Of a stretch of DNA of 55,256 nucleotides, positions 35,523 through 44,157 are shown one piece after another. Origin of the DNA: Anaerolineae bacterium (GTDB taxonomy: Bacteria > Chloroflexota > Anaerolineae > 4572-78 > J111); contig JAFGDY010000136.1 in NCBI GenBank assembly GCA_016931895.1, positions 1 to 55,256 of the forward strand, in the 5' to 3' direction. The first letter of the stretch is position 1. Every line of letters starts with the position of its first letter. The position numbers and the translations under genes were made by a program. The notes beneath the pieces were generated by a model. The model had not been told where the DNA came from. It ran no database searches and was given only the letters and a program-made list of their open reading frames with translations.

Positions 35523-35741
35523 TATGTCCTCCTCTATTCTTTTTGTAGTCATCTTGATTGTTGCCCCGGCTGGAGAGAATTACAGGGGTAGAGCGAAATT
35601 CTACCAAAAAATCGCTTTGCGTCAAACCATTCTGCCTTCTTTATTGACCAAAGCTCATCAAGAGAGTGTTGCGTAATAGGACGAATTTCCGAGAGAATTA
35701 AGCCAGGCTCTCTATAAATTGTAGCTACTTTGGGGGCAATG

Positions 35742-35750
35742 TGTTATACT
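35742..35750 (+). promoter_or_regulatory. Extended -10 element upstream of the MASE3-like kinase
   Basis: TGTTATACT: TG, one base, TATACT (35745-35750), 34 bases before the ATG. No clear -35 box. AGGGAAGGGAAA supplies the ribosome site. Confidence 0.45.
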
Positions 35751-35784
35751 GGATGTAGACCAGATTGAAGAGGGAAGGGAAACT

Positions 35785-37311
35785 ATGGCCGGTGTGTCTG
35801 CCATTTATAGCAGAATCATTGCTGCCCTGACCGGGGTGTTGGTTTTACTGGGGCTTTATTTGACCAGTTTGTATAGTTATCTGCTCTTCCACAGCCTGGC
35901 CGAAATATTTAGCATTATTGTGGCCTGCGGCATTTTTATGCTGGCCTGGAACTCCCGCCAATTTTTAGACAACAATTACCTGTTGCTGCTGGGCATTGCG
36001 TTTTTGTTTGTGGCCGGCCTGGATTTGCTCCATACGCTGGCCTATAAAGGGATGAACATATTTCCGGGATACAGCGCCAATTTACCCACGCAGTTGTGGA
36101 TTGCGGCCCGGTATTTGCAGAGTATTTCCTTATTTATTGCCCCTCTATTTTTGCACCGTAACCTTAAACCTCATTCTGCGTTGATCAGTTATACTATTGT
36201 GTTTGGTTTATTGGTGGGCAGCATTTTCTACTGGCCCATTTTTCCCGATTGTTACCTTGAAGGGGTGGGGTTAACGCCCTTCAAAATATTCAGCGAGTAC
36301 CTCATTTCGTTGATCCTCTTGGGGGCAATTATTCTGTTGTTGGGGTATCGCCGGGAGTTTAACCCCGGTATTTGGCGTTTGTTAGTGGCAGCTATTGTTT
36401 GCACCATTGGCGCCGAACTGGCCTTTACTTTTTATGTGGGCGTTTATGATTTACCCAACCTGATAGGCCACATCTTAAAGATTATGGCTTTTTATCTCAT
36501 CTACAAGGCCATCATCGAGACCGGTTTGGTGAAACCCTATAGTATCCTGTTTAGGCACTTGAAACAAAGTGAAGAACGGCTACGGCAATATAATGCTGAC
36601 CTGCAAGCCCGTAACGAAGAATTGGACGCTTTTGCCCATACCGTGGCCCACGATTTAAAAACTCCCCTATCCACTATTATTGTCTGCAATAACTTGCTCC
36701 GCGAAACTAAACCTAATGTGTTCAATGAGGAGCAATTGGAACTGACCCAGACCGTTGAAGAAACTGCCTTTAAAATGAACGACATTATTGACGATTTGCT
36801 GCTGTTGGCTGAAGTGCGTAAGGCAGAGGTGGAAGTTGAACCGCTGGATATGGCCCGCCTTATCACTGCCACCCGGCGACGTTTGGCCCGCATGATCGAA
36901 GAATGTCGAGGGGAAATCATCTCGCCCCGCACCTGGCCGGTAGTTTTGGGGTATGGCCCATGGATTGAGGAGGTCTGGGCCAATTACATCAGCAATGCCC
37001 TTAAATATGGCGGCCGGCCGCCGCGGGTTGAATTGGGCGCATCGGCCCAACCGGGCAATATGGTCCGTTTTTGGGTGCAAGATAATGGGGCCGGTCTCTC
37101 GGCTGAAGAGCAAAAAAAGTTGTTCCATTCGTTAGCCCGCCTTGGCCAACTGCGGGTGGGTGGGTATGGTTTTGGGTTGTCCATTGTTAAACGGATTGTG
37201 GAAAAACTCAATGGGCAGGTGGGCGTGGAGAGTGAGGGCGTGCCGGGCCAGGGCAGTTGTTTTTTCTTTACCCTGCCGGCGGAAAAGGGCCAGGGCAATG
37301 CCGGATTTTAA
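35785..37311 (+). CDS. Membrane histidine kinase with MASE3-like sensor
   Basis: A 508-residue kinase. The first 250 residues are seven to eight hydrophobic helices with GLDLLHTLAYKGMNIFPGY, which fits the MASE3 integral sensor family, whose ligand is not known to me. A coiled coil leads to HisKA with H289 in VAHDLKTPLSTI and HATPase_c (IDDLLLLAEVRKAEVE, YISNALKYGG, DNGAGL, GYGFGLSIVKRI). The HDLKTP box is typical of phytochrome/bacteriorhodopsin-like kinases. No receiver is adjacent; the single receiver at 30272 is a possible partner (inference). The stop is 41 bases before cinA. Confidence 0.9.
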   Translation: MAGVSAIYSRIIAALTGVLVLLGLYLTSLYSYLLFHSLAEIFSIIVACGIFMLAWNSRQFLDNNYLLLLGIAFLFVAGLDLLHTLAYKGMNIFPGYSANLPTQLWIAARYLQSISLFIAPLFLHRNLKPHSALISYTIVFGLLVGSIFYWPIFPDCYLEGVGLTPFKIFSEYLISLILLGAIILLLGYRREFNPGIWRLLVAAIVCTIGAELAFTFYVGVYDLPNLIGHILKIMAFYLIYKAIIETGLVKPYSILFRHLKQSEERLRQYNADLQARNEELDAFAHTVAHDLKTPLSTIIVCNNLLRETKPNVFNEEQLELTQTVEETAFKMNDIIDDLLLLAEVRKAEVEVEPLDMARLITATRRRLARMIEECRGEIISPRTWPVVLGYGPWIEEVWANYISNALKYGGRPPRVELGASAQPGNMVRFWVQDNGAGLSAEEQKKLFHSLARLGQLRVGGYGFGLSIVKRIVEKLNGQVGVESEGVPGQGSCFFFTLPAEKGQGNAGF

Positions 37312-37352
37312 AGAAATCTATCAACACCATATGTTCATTATCGAGGTGTAAC

Positions 37353-38612
37353 GTGCATGCAGAACTGGTGATGATTGGCAGCGAACTGCTGCTTGGCGAA
37401 ATTGTTGATACCAATGCTAATAGATTGGCCAAAATGCTACGCCAGATTGGTCTGGACCTTTACTACAAAACCACCGTGGGCGACAACGAGGCCCGCATCA
37501 CCGCAGTCCTCAAGCTGGCCCTGGACCGTTCGGACGTGGTCATTACTTCGGGTGGGTTAGGTCCCACGGTGGATGATATGACCCGCCAGGCCGTGGCCAA
37601 CGCCACCGGGCGAAAACTGATCTACAGCAAAAAATTGGAGCGACAAATTGCCGCCCGGTTTCGCAGCTTTGGCCGGCAAATGGCCGACAACAACAAACGG
37701 CAGGCTTACCTTCCCGAAGGAGCTATCCCCTTGCGAAACCCGGTGGGCACGGCCCCCTGCTTTTTAAGTGAGGATGTGGCCGGGCGCGGCTTTATCATCT
37801 CTCTGCCCGGCGTGCCCCGCGAGTTGGAGTACATGATGGAAAATACCGTGCTGCCGCTGCTGGTTGAGCGGATGGGTGGGGCCAAAATTATCAAGGCCCG
37901 CATCCTACGCACCTGCGCCGTGGGCGAGAGCGATGTGGACCGGGCCATTGGCGATTTGATGACCGCGGCCAATCCTACCGTGGGCCTGGCCGCCCATCCC
38001 GGCCAAACCGACATCCGCATTACGGCCAAAGCCAACAGCGGGGTTGAAGCCGACGCCCTGATTGCGCCTATTGAGGCCGAACTGCGCCGGCGCCTGGGCG
38101 TGGCCATTTACGGCGTCGGTCAGGAAACTGTGCCGGAAGTGGTGGGGCGGCTGTTGATGGGGAAAGGGCTGAAGTTGGCCGTGCTTGACACCCTGACCGG
38201 GGGCCAATTGGTGCGCGACGTGTTGGAATGTGGCTATGGCGATTTAATTGTCACCGACCTGCGCCCCTCAAACCCACGTGAGGCTTTCCAGGCAGTGGAC
38301 CTGCCGGGCCAAGCCGAGTTGGAAAAAGCAGACGGCTTTACCCAGGCTGCCGCCCTGGCCAGGGCGATTGCCCCGGCGGAAGGAGTCGGCTTGACGCTAC
38401 TTGGTCCCTTGGACGATGGCGTGAACGACAACCTCACCTTCATTGCCGTATCCGGCAATTCGTTGGCCCAGGAAGTGCGGGAAAGAGGACGCACCCGCCG
38501 CTTCCGCAATCGGGAAGAGGATTATATTCGTCGCTGGTTGGTGACCCAGGGTTTGGATTGGGTGCGGCGGGCCGTGTTGGGCCAATTGACTTCGCCAGTG
38601 GATTGGAAATAG
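37353..38612 (+). CDS. cinA: CinA-like protein with degenerate C-terminal domain
   Basis: A 419-residue protein. The N-terminal molybdopterin-binding-fold (COG1058) domain is intact: ELVMIGSELLLGEIVDTNA, TSGGLGPTVDDMTRQAVA, LPEGAIPLRNPVGTAPCF and SLPGVPRELEYM. The C-terminal domain is in the place of the NMN deamidase/PncC domain, but the family motif AESCTGG reads LDTLTGG (about 278-284) and later GxVSY/KVG-type segments are not recognisable, so that activity is doubtful. The start is GTG 37353 with GAGGTG 5 bases upstream; the open frame extends upstream inside the kinase end without a ribosome site. Confidence 0.82.
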   Translation: MHAELVMIGSELLLGEIVDTNANRLAKMLRQIGLDLYYKTTVGDNEARITAVLKLALDRSDVVITSGGLGPTVDDMTRQAVANATGRKLIYSKKLERQIAARFRSFGRQMADNNKRQAYLPEGAIPLRNPVGTAPCFLSEDVAGRGFIISLPGVPRELEYMMENTVLPLLVERMGGAKIIKARILRTCAVGESDVDRAIGDLMTAANPTVGLAAHPGQTDIRITAKANSGVEADALIAPIEAELRRRLGVAIYGVGQETVPEVVGRLLMGKGLKLAVLDTLTGGQLVRDVLECGYGDLIVTDLRPSNPREAFQAVDLPGQAELEKADGFTQAAALARAIAPAEGVGLTLLGPLDDGVNDNLTFIAVSGNSLAQEVRERGRTRRFRNREEDYIRRWLVTQGLDWVRRAVLGQLTSPVDWK

Positions 38613-38624
38613 AGGAAAATGGCC

Positions 38625-39911
38625 TTAATCTAAAGGAAAAGCCTGGCTATATAGTCTGGCCAGGCCATATTTCAAGAAACCTATTGTTCGGGGAAATATA
38701 ACGAGAAATGCAAAATAGATGGGCATGATAACCCCAAATATCAACCAAAGTATTTTTACCCTTTTACGCTCCTTGCCATAGAGAATAAGAATAGCACAAA
38801 ATATATACCACCATAAATAGGTAAGCCCTAAGGCCCGGCCAATATCTTCTGTGCCCCTTAAAAAAGGAAAAAGTGGCAGGGCCAAATATAACGTAAAATA
38901 TAAACCAAAACGCAGACCTTGAAGATTTGGGGTAGAGAAGATGAGGGCAATGATATTAAGAAGCCAAAGCGCCAGATAAATCAGGCTTGTGATCCGAAGC
39001 AGGTTGATGAAAGTATTAGTAGCCGTTTCGCTTAAAAGTGAAATGCCCCAACTTTCGGCCAAGGCTAATCCAATAACAATAATTAGTCCTGCCAGGCTGA
39101 GTAATTTGATTGGATGAGCAAGTATATCTGTGATGAAGACACTCATAAAAAAGGCGCCATAGCGACCTTTTTGGATCAAGGCGCTCTGTAGCTCAAGATA
39201 AGTACGAATAAGGCCAACGTCCCAAATATCGGCTCGCTGTTTGATCAACTCTTTTAGGGTTTGTTTGGGTTTGGTTGTTATGAATACTTTTTCATCCTCG
39301 TATGCCAGGTTGTAGCCAAGTTGGGCGGCCCGAATTGTGCTTTCTAAATCATCCCCCGGCAAAGCGCCACTATGATCCTTTAGCACTTTTTTAAGCTTTG
39401 TAACCTCCCATAAAACACCACTGCCGGAGAGACACACTACCACCCCTAATAAGCGTCGTAGTCTGTCGGTTACCAATAAATATTCAAGGGCTTGTAAAGA
39501 TTCCAGAAAGGTTCCTGCCGGCAATCGCACTATGAATCCCATTGCCGCAAGTTTCTGGGCCTTCATTCGCTCAATGAGAACGTCAAGCGAGGCAGAGACT
39601 TCTTTGACCATCGCATCGGCATCTAATAAAAGGACATAAGTTGTTTTTACCTTTTCTAATCCGGTTTTGATGGCCCCAATTTTTTTGCCGTTGGGTTTGT
39701 TCTGAATAACAGAAATATTGTTATGGTTTTGGGCAATTTTTTGGACTATTTCCATTGACGTGTCGCCTGAATCATCATCGCAAATAATGATGTTGTATCG
39801 CTCGTTGAATCCCTCTTTGATGAGTTCTGCCAGGGTTGCGCCAATTGTTGTTTGTTCGTTATACATAGGAATGAGAATGGAGAGTTCTTTAGATACCATA
39901 TTTGCGCTCAT
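38625..39911 (-). CDS. Membrane glycosyltransferase, family 2
   Basis: A 428-residue protein: a GT-A domain (ELSILIPMYNEQTTIGATL; DxD-type LLLDADAMV; GDDLESTIRAAQLGY; then QRADIWDVGLIRTY, a QxxRW-like segment) followed by four to five TM helices (about 255-420). This is the layout of processive or lipid-linked GT2 enzymes such as hyaluronan/cellulose-synthase-like proteins, though the QxxRW motif is altered. Its ATG overlaps the stop of the EAD-like gene by 4 bases (ATGA), so translation is coupled. The base composition is AT-richer than the surrounding genes. Product unknown. Confidence 0.82.
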   Translation of the reverse strand: MSANMVSKELSILIPMYNEQTTIGATLAELIKEGFNERYNIIICDDDSGDTSMEIVQKIAQNHNNISVIQNKPNGKKIGAIKTGLEKVKTTYVLLLDADAMVKEVSASLDVLIERMKAQKLAAMGFIVRLPAGTFLESLQALEYLLVTDRLRRLLGVVVCLSGSGVLWEVTKLKKVLKDHSGALPGDDLESTIRAAQLGYNLAYEDEKVFITTKPKQTLKELIKQRADIWDVGLIRTYLELQSALIQKGRYGAFFMSVFITDILAHPIKLLSLAGLIIVIGLALAESWGISLLSETATNTFINLLRITSLIYLALWLLNIIALIFSTPNLQGLRFGLYFTLYLALPLFPFLRGTEDIGRALGLTYLWWYIFCAILILYGKERKRVKILWLIFGVIMPIYFAFLVIFPRTIGFLKYGLARLYSQAFPLD

Positions 39912-41353
39912 CGGGTGCAGCTTGCCGGAGTAGAGGTTAGTCGGATGGGTTCGCTGATTTTTCCGTTGATAACAGTGACCTTGTAGGGTGCCTTTGTATT
40001 GCCTTCTTCGCTGGAGAGAAAATAGAGCGTATTACGGTTTTGGACATCATCTCCCCATCCACAAATCACCTGTTCGTGACCCTGGAAAACAGGTAAGTCA
40101 AGGCGGGTCATTTGTTCTCGCAACCCGTCCAGAGGGCTAATGATGATGTCATTTATTTGGCTAAAATCAGGTGATTGAAAAGCGATCATTCTTTCTCCGG
40201 CAAAAGTGGCCGGCCCAGATAGATAAGGCCGACGGTCCCGGTCGTACCAAATATCGTTTGGATGTAGTATCCCTTTTCTTATCACAAACACCAGGTCTGA
40301 TCGCAATTTTGGTTTTTTGTTTTCAAACTCAACGGCTACAATAGCCGCGAGCGGCCCAAGACCTGGCTCTATAATATTTGGACTTAACTCTGAGGTTACG
40401 GAAAAGTTATCAAGGTTTATGAAGTTGTTCACGCCCCTCTGCCCAATAATAATACCTTCATACCAAAAACTTTCTCTCCATTTGGGGAAAAATTGGCGTT
40501 GCAGTTGTTGGGGGTAGATTTCGTCTGTTAACACATAAACCAAAATGGGATTGTCGCTGGCATGGGTATAGCTTATTTTAAGGTCAATCTCTTGGGGAAC
40601 GAGCGGAAGCGGTTTTTGCTGTAACTGTTCCTTTTCCAAAAGTTGTTCCAGTCGAATTTTCCAGCCTTCCTCTCCCCATTCAACCGGTAAAGCGTGAAAT
40701 TTAGGCTGGGAAAGTGGCTCCACCTTATAATCTCGGACTGTGCCATCGTAATATCTGTACCGAAGCGTACTTATTCGCAACAAGGATGTTGCTTCAACCT
40801 GAAAGGCCCCAGTTTCTTCATCAAAGATCTGCTCAATTGTGGTTGATGGCTGAACATCTGCACCAGAGATCAAAGTTTTGGTGAGAGTTGTATTTTGACC
40901 CGTGATTAGATAATAAATTCCTGCAACAATCAGTATCAATATAATAATGACAGAAAAAGACAAGCGAGGTAAATATGTGGGCGATAAATCGGTGACATTT
41001 TTAATTGCGGCGCTTTTTGAAGAGATTGTTTCATTTTCCGGTTCTGATAATTCTTCTGGAGATACTGGTTTTTTATAATCGCCGCCGGTAGAGGTGATAT
41101 GATAAGGTTGATACTTTTCATACCTGCTCGGGTTTTCTTCTTTAGCCCAGTCGAGGAGAGGTTCAAATAAATTCTTCTGTTCGGCATATTCAATCAGCTT
41201 GTGAACAACCTGAGTTTTACCGGCGCTTTCGGCCAATTGCTCATACACGGGTCTGAAGTTGGGATGATCATAACAAAAAAATCGAAGTTCTTCTACCCCA
41301 AAACCTTCAGTCAGGAGAGAGCGAAGGTTTTTTAAGTTATATTCTATGGTCAT
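39908..41353 (-). CDS. EAD-like domain-TM-ectodomain protein
   Basis: A 481-residue protein of unknown function. Residues 5-85 (LRSLLTEGFGVEELRFFCYD, then FRPVYEQL, VVHKLIEYAEQKN and a later ENPSRYEKYQPY) look like an effector-associated domain of the EAD7/death-like kind that recruits partners in bacterial conflict systems. A low-complexity linker (86-130), one TM helix (131-150) and an outer region of about 330 residues follow. The outer region is beta-rich (RYRYYDGTVRDYKVEP, GQRGVNNFINLDNF, IWYDRDRRPYLSGPATF) and I do not recognise it. There is no signal peptide, so the EAD is inside and the large domain outside. Coupled to the downstream glycosyltransferase. The EAD call rests on memory of the family; coiled or helical look-alikes are possible. 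Confidence 0.65.
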   Translation of the reverse strand: MTIEYNLKNLRSLLTEGFGVEELRFFCYDHPNFRPVYEQLAESAGKTQVVHKLIEYAEQKNLFEPLLDWAKEENPSRYEKYQPYHITSTGGDYKKPVSPEELSEPENETISSKSAAIKNVTDLSPTYLPRLSFSVIIILILIVAGIYYLITGQNTTLTKTLISGADVQPSTTIEQIFDEETGAFQVEATSLLRISTLRYRYYDGTVRDYKVEPLSQPKFHALPVEWGEEGWKIRLEQLLEKEQLQQKPLPLVPQEIDLKISYTHASDNPILVYVLTDEIYPQQLQRQFFPKWRESFWYEGIIIGQRGVNNFINLDNFSVTSELSPNIIEPGLGPLAAIVAVEFENKKPKLRSDLVFVIRKGILHPNDIWYDRDRRPYLSGPATFAGERMIAFQSPDFSQINDIIISPLDGLREQMTRLDLPVFQGHEQVICGWGDDVQNRNTLYFLSSEEGNTKAPYKVTVINGKISEPIRLTSTPASCTR

Positions 41354-41400
41354 TGGCCTTTTTTAAACCCATTAAGTGGTTTGTGATTACCAGGTGACGT

Positions 41401-42405
41401 TTATTTGTCGTTTGCTTTGATTTTGACCCGATTACGGTACACCAACCCGACCAGGGCATAATAACCAAAAATTAAAATTCCACCAGCCAATAGCAACACG
41501 CCGCTGGCAAATTGTTGCAAATATGGATTGACGCCATTAACCGTTAAAAAATATTGCCAGAGGGCCACAAAGGCCGCTCCAACCAACCCGCCGATAACAG
41601 TGCCAAATCGTCCCCCCAGGCAGGTGCCGCCAATAATCACGGCCAGGATCACGTTGATTTCCAGATTCAGGCCTACGGTGGGCGTGCCTATGCGGAGACG
41701 TTGCAGCAGCAGGATGCCGGCAAATCCGGCCATAAAACTGGAGAGCAGGTACGGCCCGCCAACAAAAATGGCCCGCTTCAGCCAGGATTCCGCTTGTTCA
41801 GGCTGGCCGGGTGCGGGTCTCCGGCCAAAGGGGGTCAGTTGAACCAGCAAAATCCCCCCAATCCCAACAACGGCAAACAGAATCCAGCCCAGCACGGGTA
41901 AAAAATTAAAAATTGAGCTGTCTGTTCTGCCCAACTGAACCGGATATCCTTCAGTTAGCATAAAAGCAAGGCCGCGCGCTAAAGCCAACATGGCCAGGGT
42001 GATCAGCACGCCCGGTATCCGGGCCAGGCCAACCAGGACCCCATTAATTAAACCAATCAGCAGGGCTATCCCCAAGCCCAGGATGATGGCCATTACGGGC
42101 GACCCATCTTGCATCATCAGGGCTACAATCACGCCAATCAGGGCCACCACCGACCCCACCGAAAGGTCTAAGCCGCCCGCGCCCACAATCATTACCATGG
42201 CCGGCGCCATCAAACCAATCATGAGCAGGTTAGGCATCAGCCCTTTTAAATTAAAATTCCCGGCGCTAACCACAATGATGGCCAGTATCGCCGTCAGCCC
42301 GAACAAGACGCCTATCCAAATCAGGCTGGCCACCAGTCGCCAGGCCGTATTTTTATAAAAGTGGGCAGGCTTTGGCCCGTTTGGTAAAGACATTTCGTTA
42401 TTCAT
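41401..42405 (-). CDS. ABC transporter permease, sugar type (BPD_transp_2)
   Basis: A 334-residue membrane protein with about ten helices and the RbsC/XylH-type signature GLDLSVGSVVALIGVIVAL plus GGTCLGGRFGTVIGGLVGA and INGVLVGLARIPGVLITLA. The start follows AGGAGT 7 bases upstream; the open frame extends another 84 codons through repeat DNA and is not used. In normal loci this permease sits with an ATPase (RbsA-like) and a binding protein. Here neither is found, so the rest must be elsewhere or lost. Confidence 0.88.
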   Translation of the reverse strand: MNNEMSLPNGPKPAHFYKNTAWRLVASLIWIGVLFGLTAILAIIVVSAGNFNLKGLMPNLLMIGLMAPAMVMIVGAGGLDLSVGSVVALIGVIVALMMQDGSPVMAIILGLGIALLIGLINGVLVGLARIPGVLITLAMLALARGLAFMLTEGYPVQLGRTDSSIFNFLPVLGWILFAVVGIGGILLVQLTPFGRRPAPGQPEQAESWLKRAIFVGGPYLLSSFMAGFAGILLLQRLRIGTPTVGLNLEINVILAVIIGGTCLGGRFGTVIGGLVGAAFVALWQYFLTVNGVNPYLQQFASGVLLLAGGILIFGYYALVGLVYRNRVKIKANDK

Positions 42406-42553
42406 TGCCAGCACTCCTTTTGTTATTAACATTCTTTGGCCCATTCTACCATAAGAAAAGAATCTACACCATGCGCTATTTTGTTTTTTCTGCATCCTTG
42501 AGTTATGATAAAAGTTATACTTACCGGTTAAACTTAATGGCTCTGTCATCACC

Positions 42554-42609
42554 GACGAATGACGAACGACCAACGACCAATTTTTGTCGTTCGTCCTTTG
42601 TCGTTGGTC
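42554..42609. repeat. Heptamer-repeat intergenic element, copy 3
   Basis: Seven-base units: GACGAAT GACGAAC GACCAAC GACCAAT, a TTTTT spacer, then the complementary orientation (GTCGTTC GTCCTTT GTCGTTG GTC). The two halves form a long imperfect hairpin between the divergent permease and glmM genes. It matches the elements at 16624 and 19238. Confidence 0.75.
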
Positions 42610-42622
42610 AGGAATGGCAAAA

Positions 42623-42643
42623 TGTAACATAACCCGTGTAACA
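42623..42643 (+). promoter_or_regulatory. Direct repeat TGTAACA upstream of glmM
   Basis: Two TGTAACA copies (42623-42629 and 42637-42643) start 14 bases apart and are followed by the GGAGGA ribosome site. The spacing could mark an operator, but chance is possible. Confidence 0.25.
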
Positions 42644-42662
42644 ACTTTGGAGGACAACGTCT

Positions 42663-44051
42663 ATGTCTCATGAAAAGATTTTTGGCACCGATGGCATCCG
42701 CCGAAAAGTGAGCGATTTTACCGTAGAGTTTCTGATCCATTTGGGCCAAACCATTGGCTACTGGTTGGGGCAAAACAACCAAACGGCCACCGTTTTGATT
42801 GGCCGGGACACCCGCCGGTCGGGCGAACTGATTGAGGCGGCCCTGACCACCGGCCTGCTGGCGCAGGGGGTCAACGTGAGCAGTTTAGGCGTGATCCCCA
42901 CCTCCGGCGTGGCCTACCTGACCAAAGAAACCGAGGCCAGGTTGGGCATTATGCTTTCGGGGTCGCATAACTCCGCGGCCGATAATGGTATCAAATTCTT
43001 TAATGAGCAGGGCTTCAAGCTGACTGAAACAACAGAGCAAGAAATCGAAGCGCTTTTAGGTCAACATAAGCCTTACCCGTTAGTGGCCTACGACCGGTTG
43101 GGTAAAATCAAACCCGGCCAGCAGTATTTCACCCAGTATGCCGAACACCTGGTCACTTCCTGGAAAGGCAAAAAAAATCTGGCCGGCTGTAAAATTGTGG
43201 TTGACTGCACCCATGGCGCCACCTATCAACTTGGCCCGGATGTGCTGAAACGGCTGGGAGCCGAAGTGATTGTTTTGAACAACCAACCCGACGGCTTGAA
43301 TATCAACCCGGATTATACCGGCAGTTACGACTCTCACAAACCGGCTTCGGTGCCGGAGTTGGTGGTCAAAAGCAAGGCCAATTTTGGCATCGGCTTTGAC
43401 GGCGATGGCGACCGGCTGCTGCTGGTGGATGAGCAGGGCAATTACCTGGACGGCGACCACATTCTGGCCATGCTGGCCCAAGATATGCAGGCACGCCATT
43501 GTTTAACCAATAATACCGTGGTAACCACCATTATGCGCAACCTGGGGCTGGACCTGGCTTTTGAGCAGATGGGCATTGGCCTAGCTGTGACGCCCGTAGG
43601 CGACAAATACGTGGCCGATTGTATGGTCCAGAACAATTACGTGTTGGGCGGCGAGCAGGCCGGGCACATCATTATCTTTGAAGACGGCCAAACCACGGGC
43701 GACGGCATCTATGTGGCCCTCAGAGTGGCCGCGCTGCTGGTCAATTCGGGCCAACCCCTCTCCGCCCTGGCCGGTATGATGCAGCAGTATCCGCAGAAGA
43801 TAGAACACGTCAGAAACGTTCCCCCCACCGAATCATTGGCCGAAATCACGGGCCTGGTCGAGCAGATCAAAAAGTCTGAGGAAGTTTTGACCCGTTCCGG
43901 CCCGCAATTTATCAACGTTAGATATTCTGGCACGGAAAGGGGTTTGGTGCGGATTACGGTCAAGGGCATTGTTCAGGCAGAAATTGAGCAAGAAGCCGCT
44001 AAAATTGCCGCAGTGATTGAAACATGGCAAAAATCACAGGGAGCAGGCTAA
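42663..44051 (+). CDS. glmM: Phosphoglucosamine mutase
   Basis: A 462-residue phosphohexomutase converting glucosamine 6-phosphate to glucosamine 1-phosphate for UDP-GlcNAc, hence peptidoglycan. FGTDGIRRKVSDFTVEF opens it. The catalytic phosphoserine loop reads LSGSHNSAADNGIKFF, where the usual SASHNP is SGSHNS. The Mg loop GFDGDGDRLLLVD, the sugar loop GGEQAGHIIIFEDG-TTGDG and the phosphate loop YSGTERGLVRI near the end complete the set. GGAGGA lies upstream. The following mutase gene is 106 bases downstream in the same direction. Confidence 0.9.
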   Translation: MSHEKIFGTDGIRRKVSDFTVEFLIHLGQTIGYWLGQNNQTATVLIGRDTRRSGELIEAALTTGLLAQGVNVSSLGVIPTSGVAYLTKETEARLGIMLSGSHNSAADNGIKFFNEQGFKLTETTEQEIEALLGQHKPYPLVAYDRLGKIKPGQQYFTQYAEHLVTSWKGKKNLAGCKIVVDCTHGATYQLGPDVLKRLGAEVIVLNNQPDGLNINPDYTGSYDSHKPASVPELVVKSKANFGIGFDGDGDRLLLVDEQGNYLDGDHILAMLAQDMQARHCLTNNTVVTTIMRNLGLDLAFEQMGIGLAVTPVGDKYVADCMVQNNYVLGGEQAGHIIIFEDGQTTGDGIYVALRVAALLVNSGQPLSALAGMMQQYPQKIEHVRNVPPTESLAEITGLVEQIKKSEEVLTRSGPQFINVRYSGTERGLVRITVKGIVQAEIEQEAAKIAAVIETWQKSQGAG

Positions 44052-44157
44052 GGAAAAGGCTCAAATAACTTGCTTGTTCAACTACAAGGGGCAGGTTAAG
44101 CTGTTCTACAAGGTGACCTCTGCTCTATTGAAAAAAATCTGTTAAGGAGATAAACTG

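Noticed and set aside
41401-42657. Extended permease start 84 codons upstream of 42405
   Set aside because: The added part translates the intergenic heptamer repeat and overlaps the region before glmM; AGGAGT marks the start at 42405.
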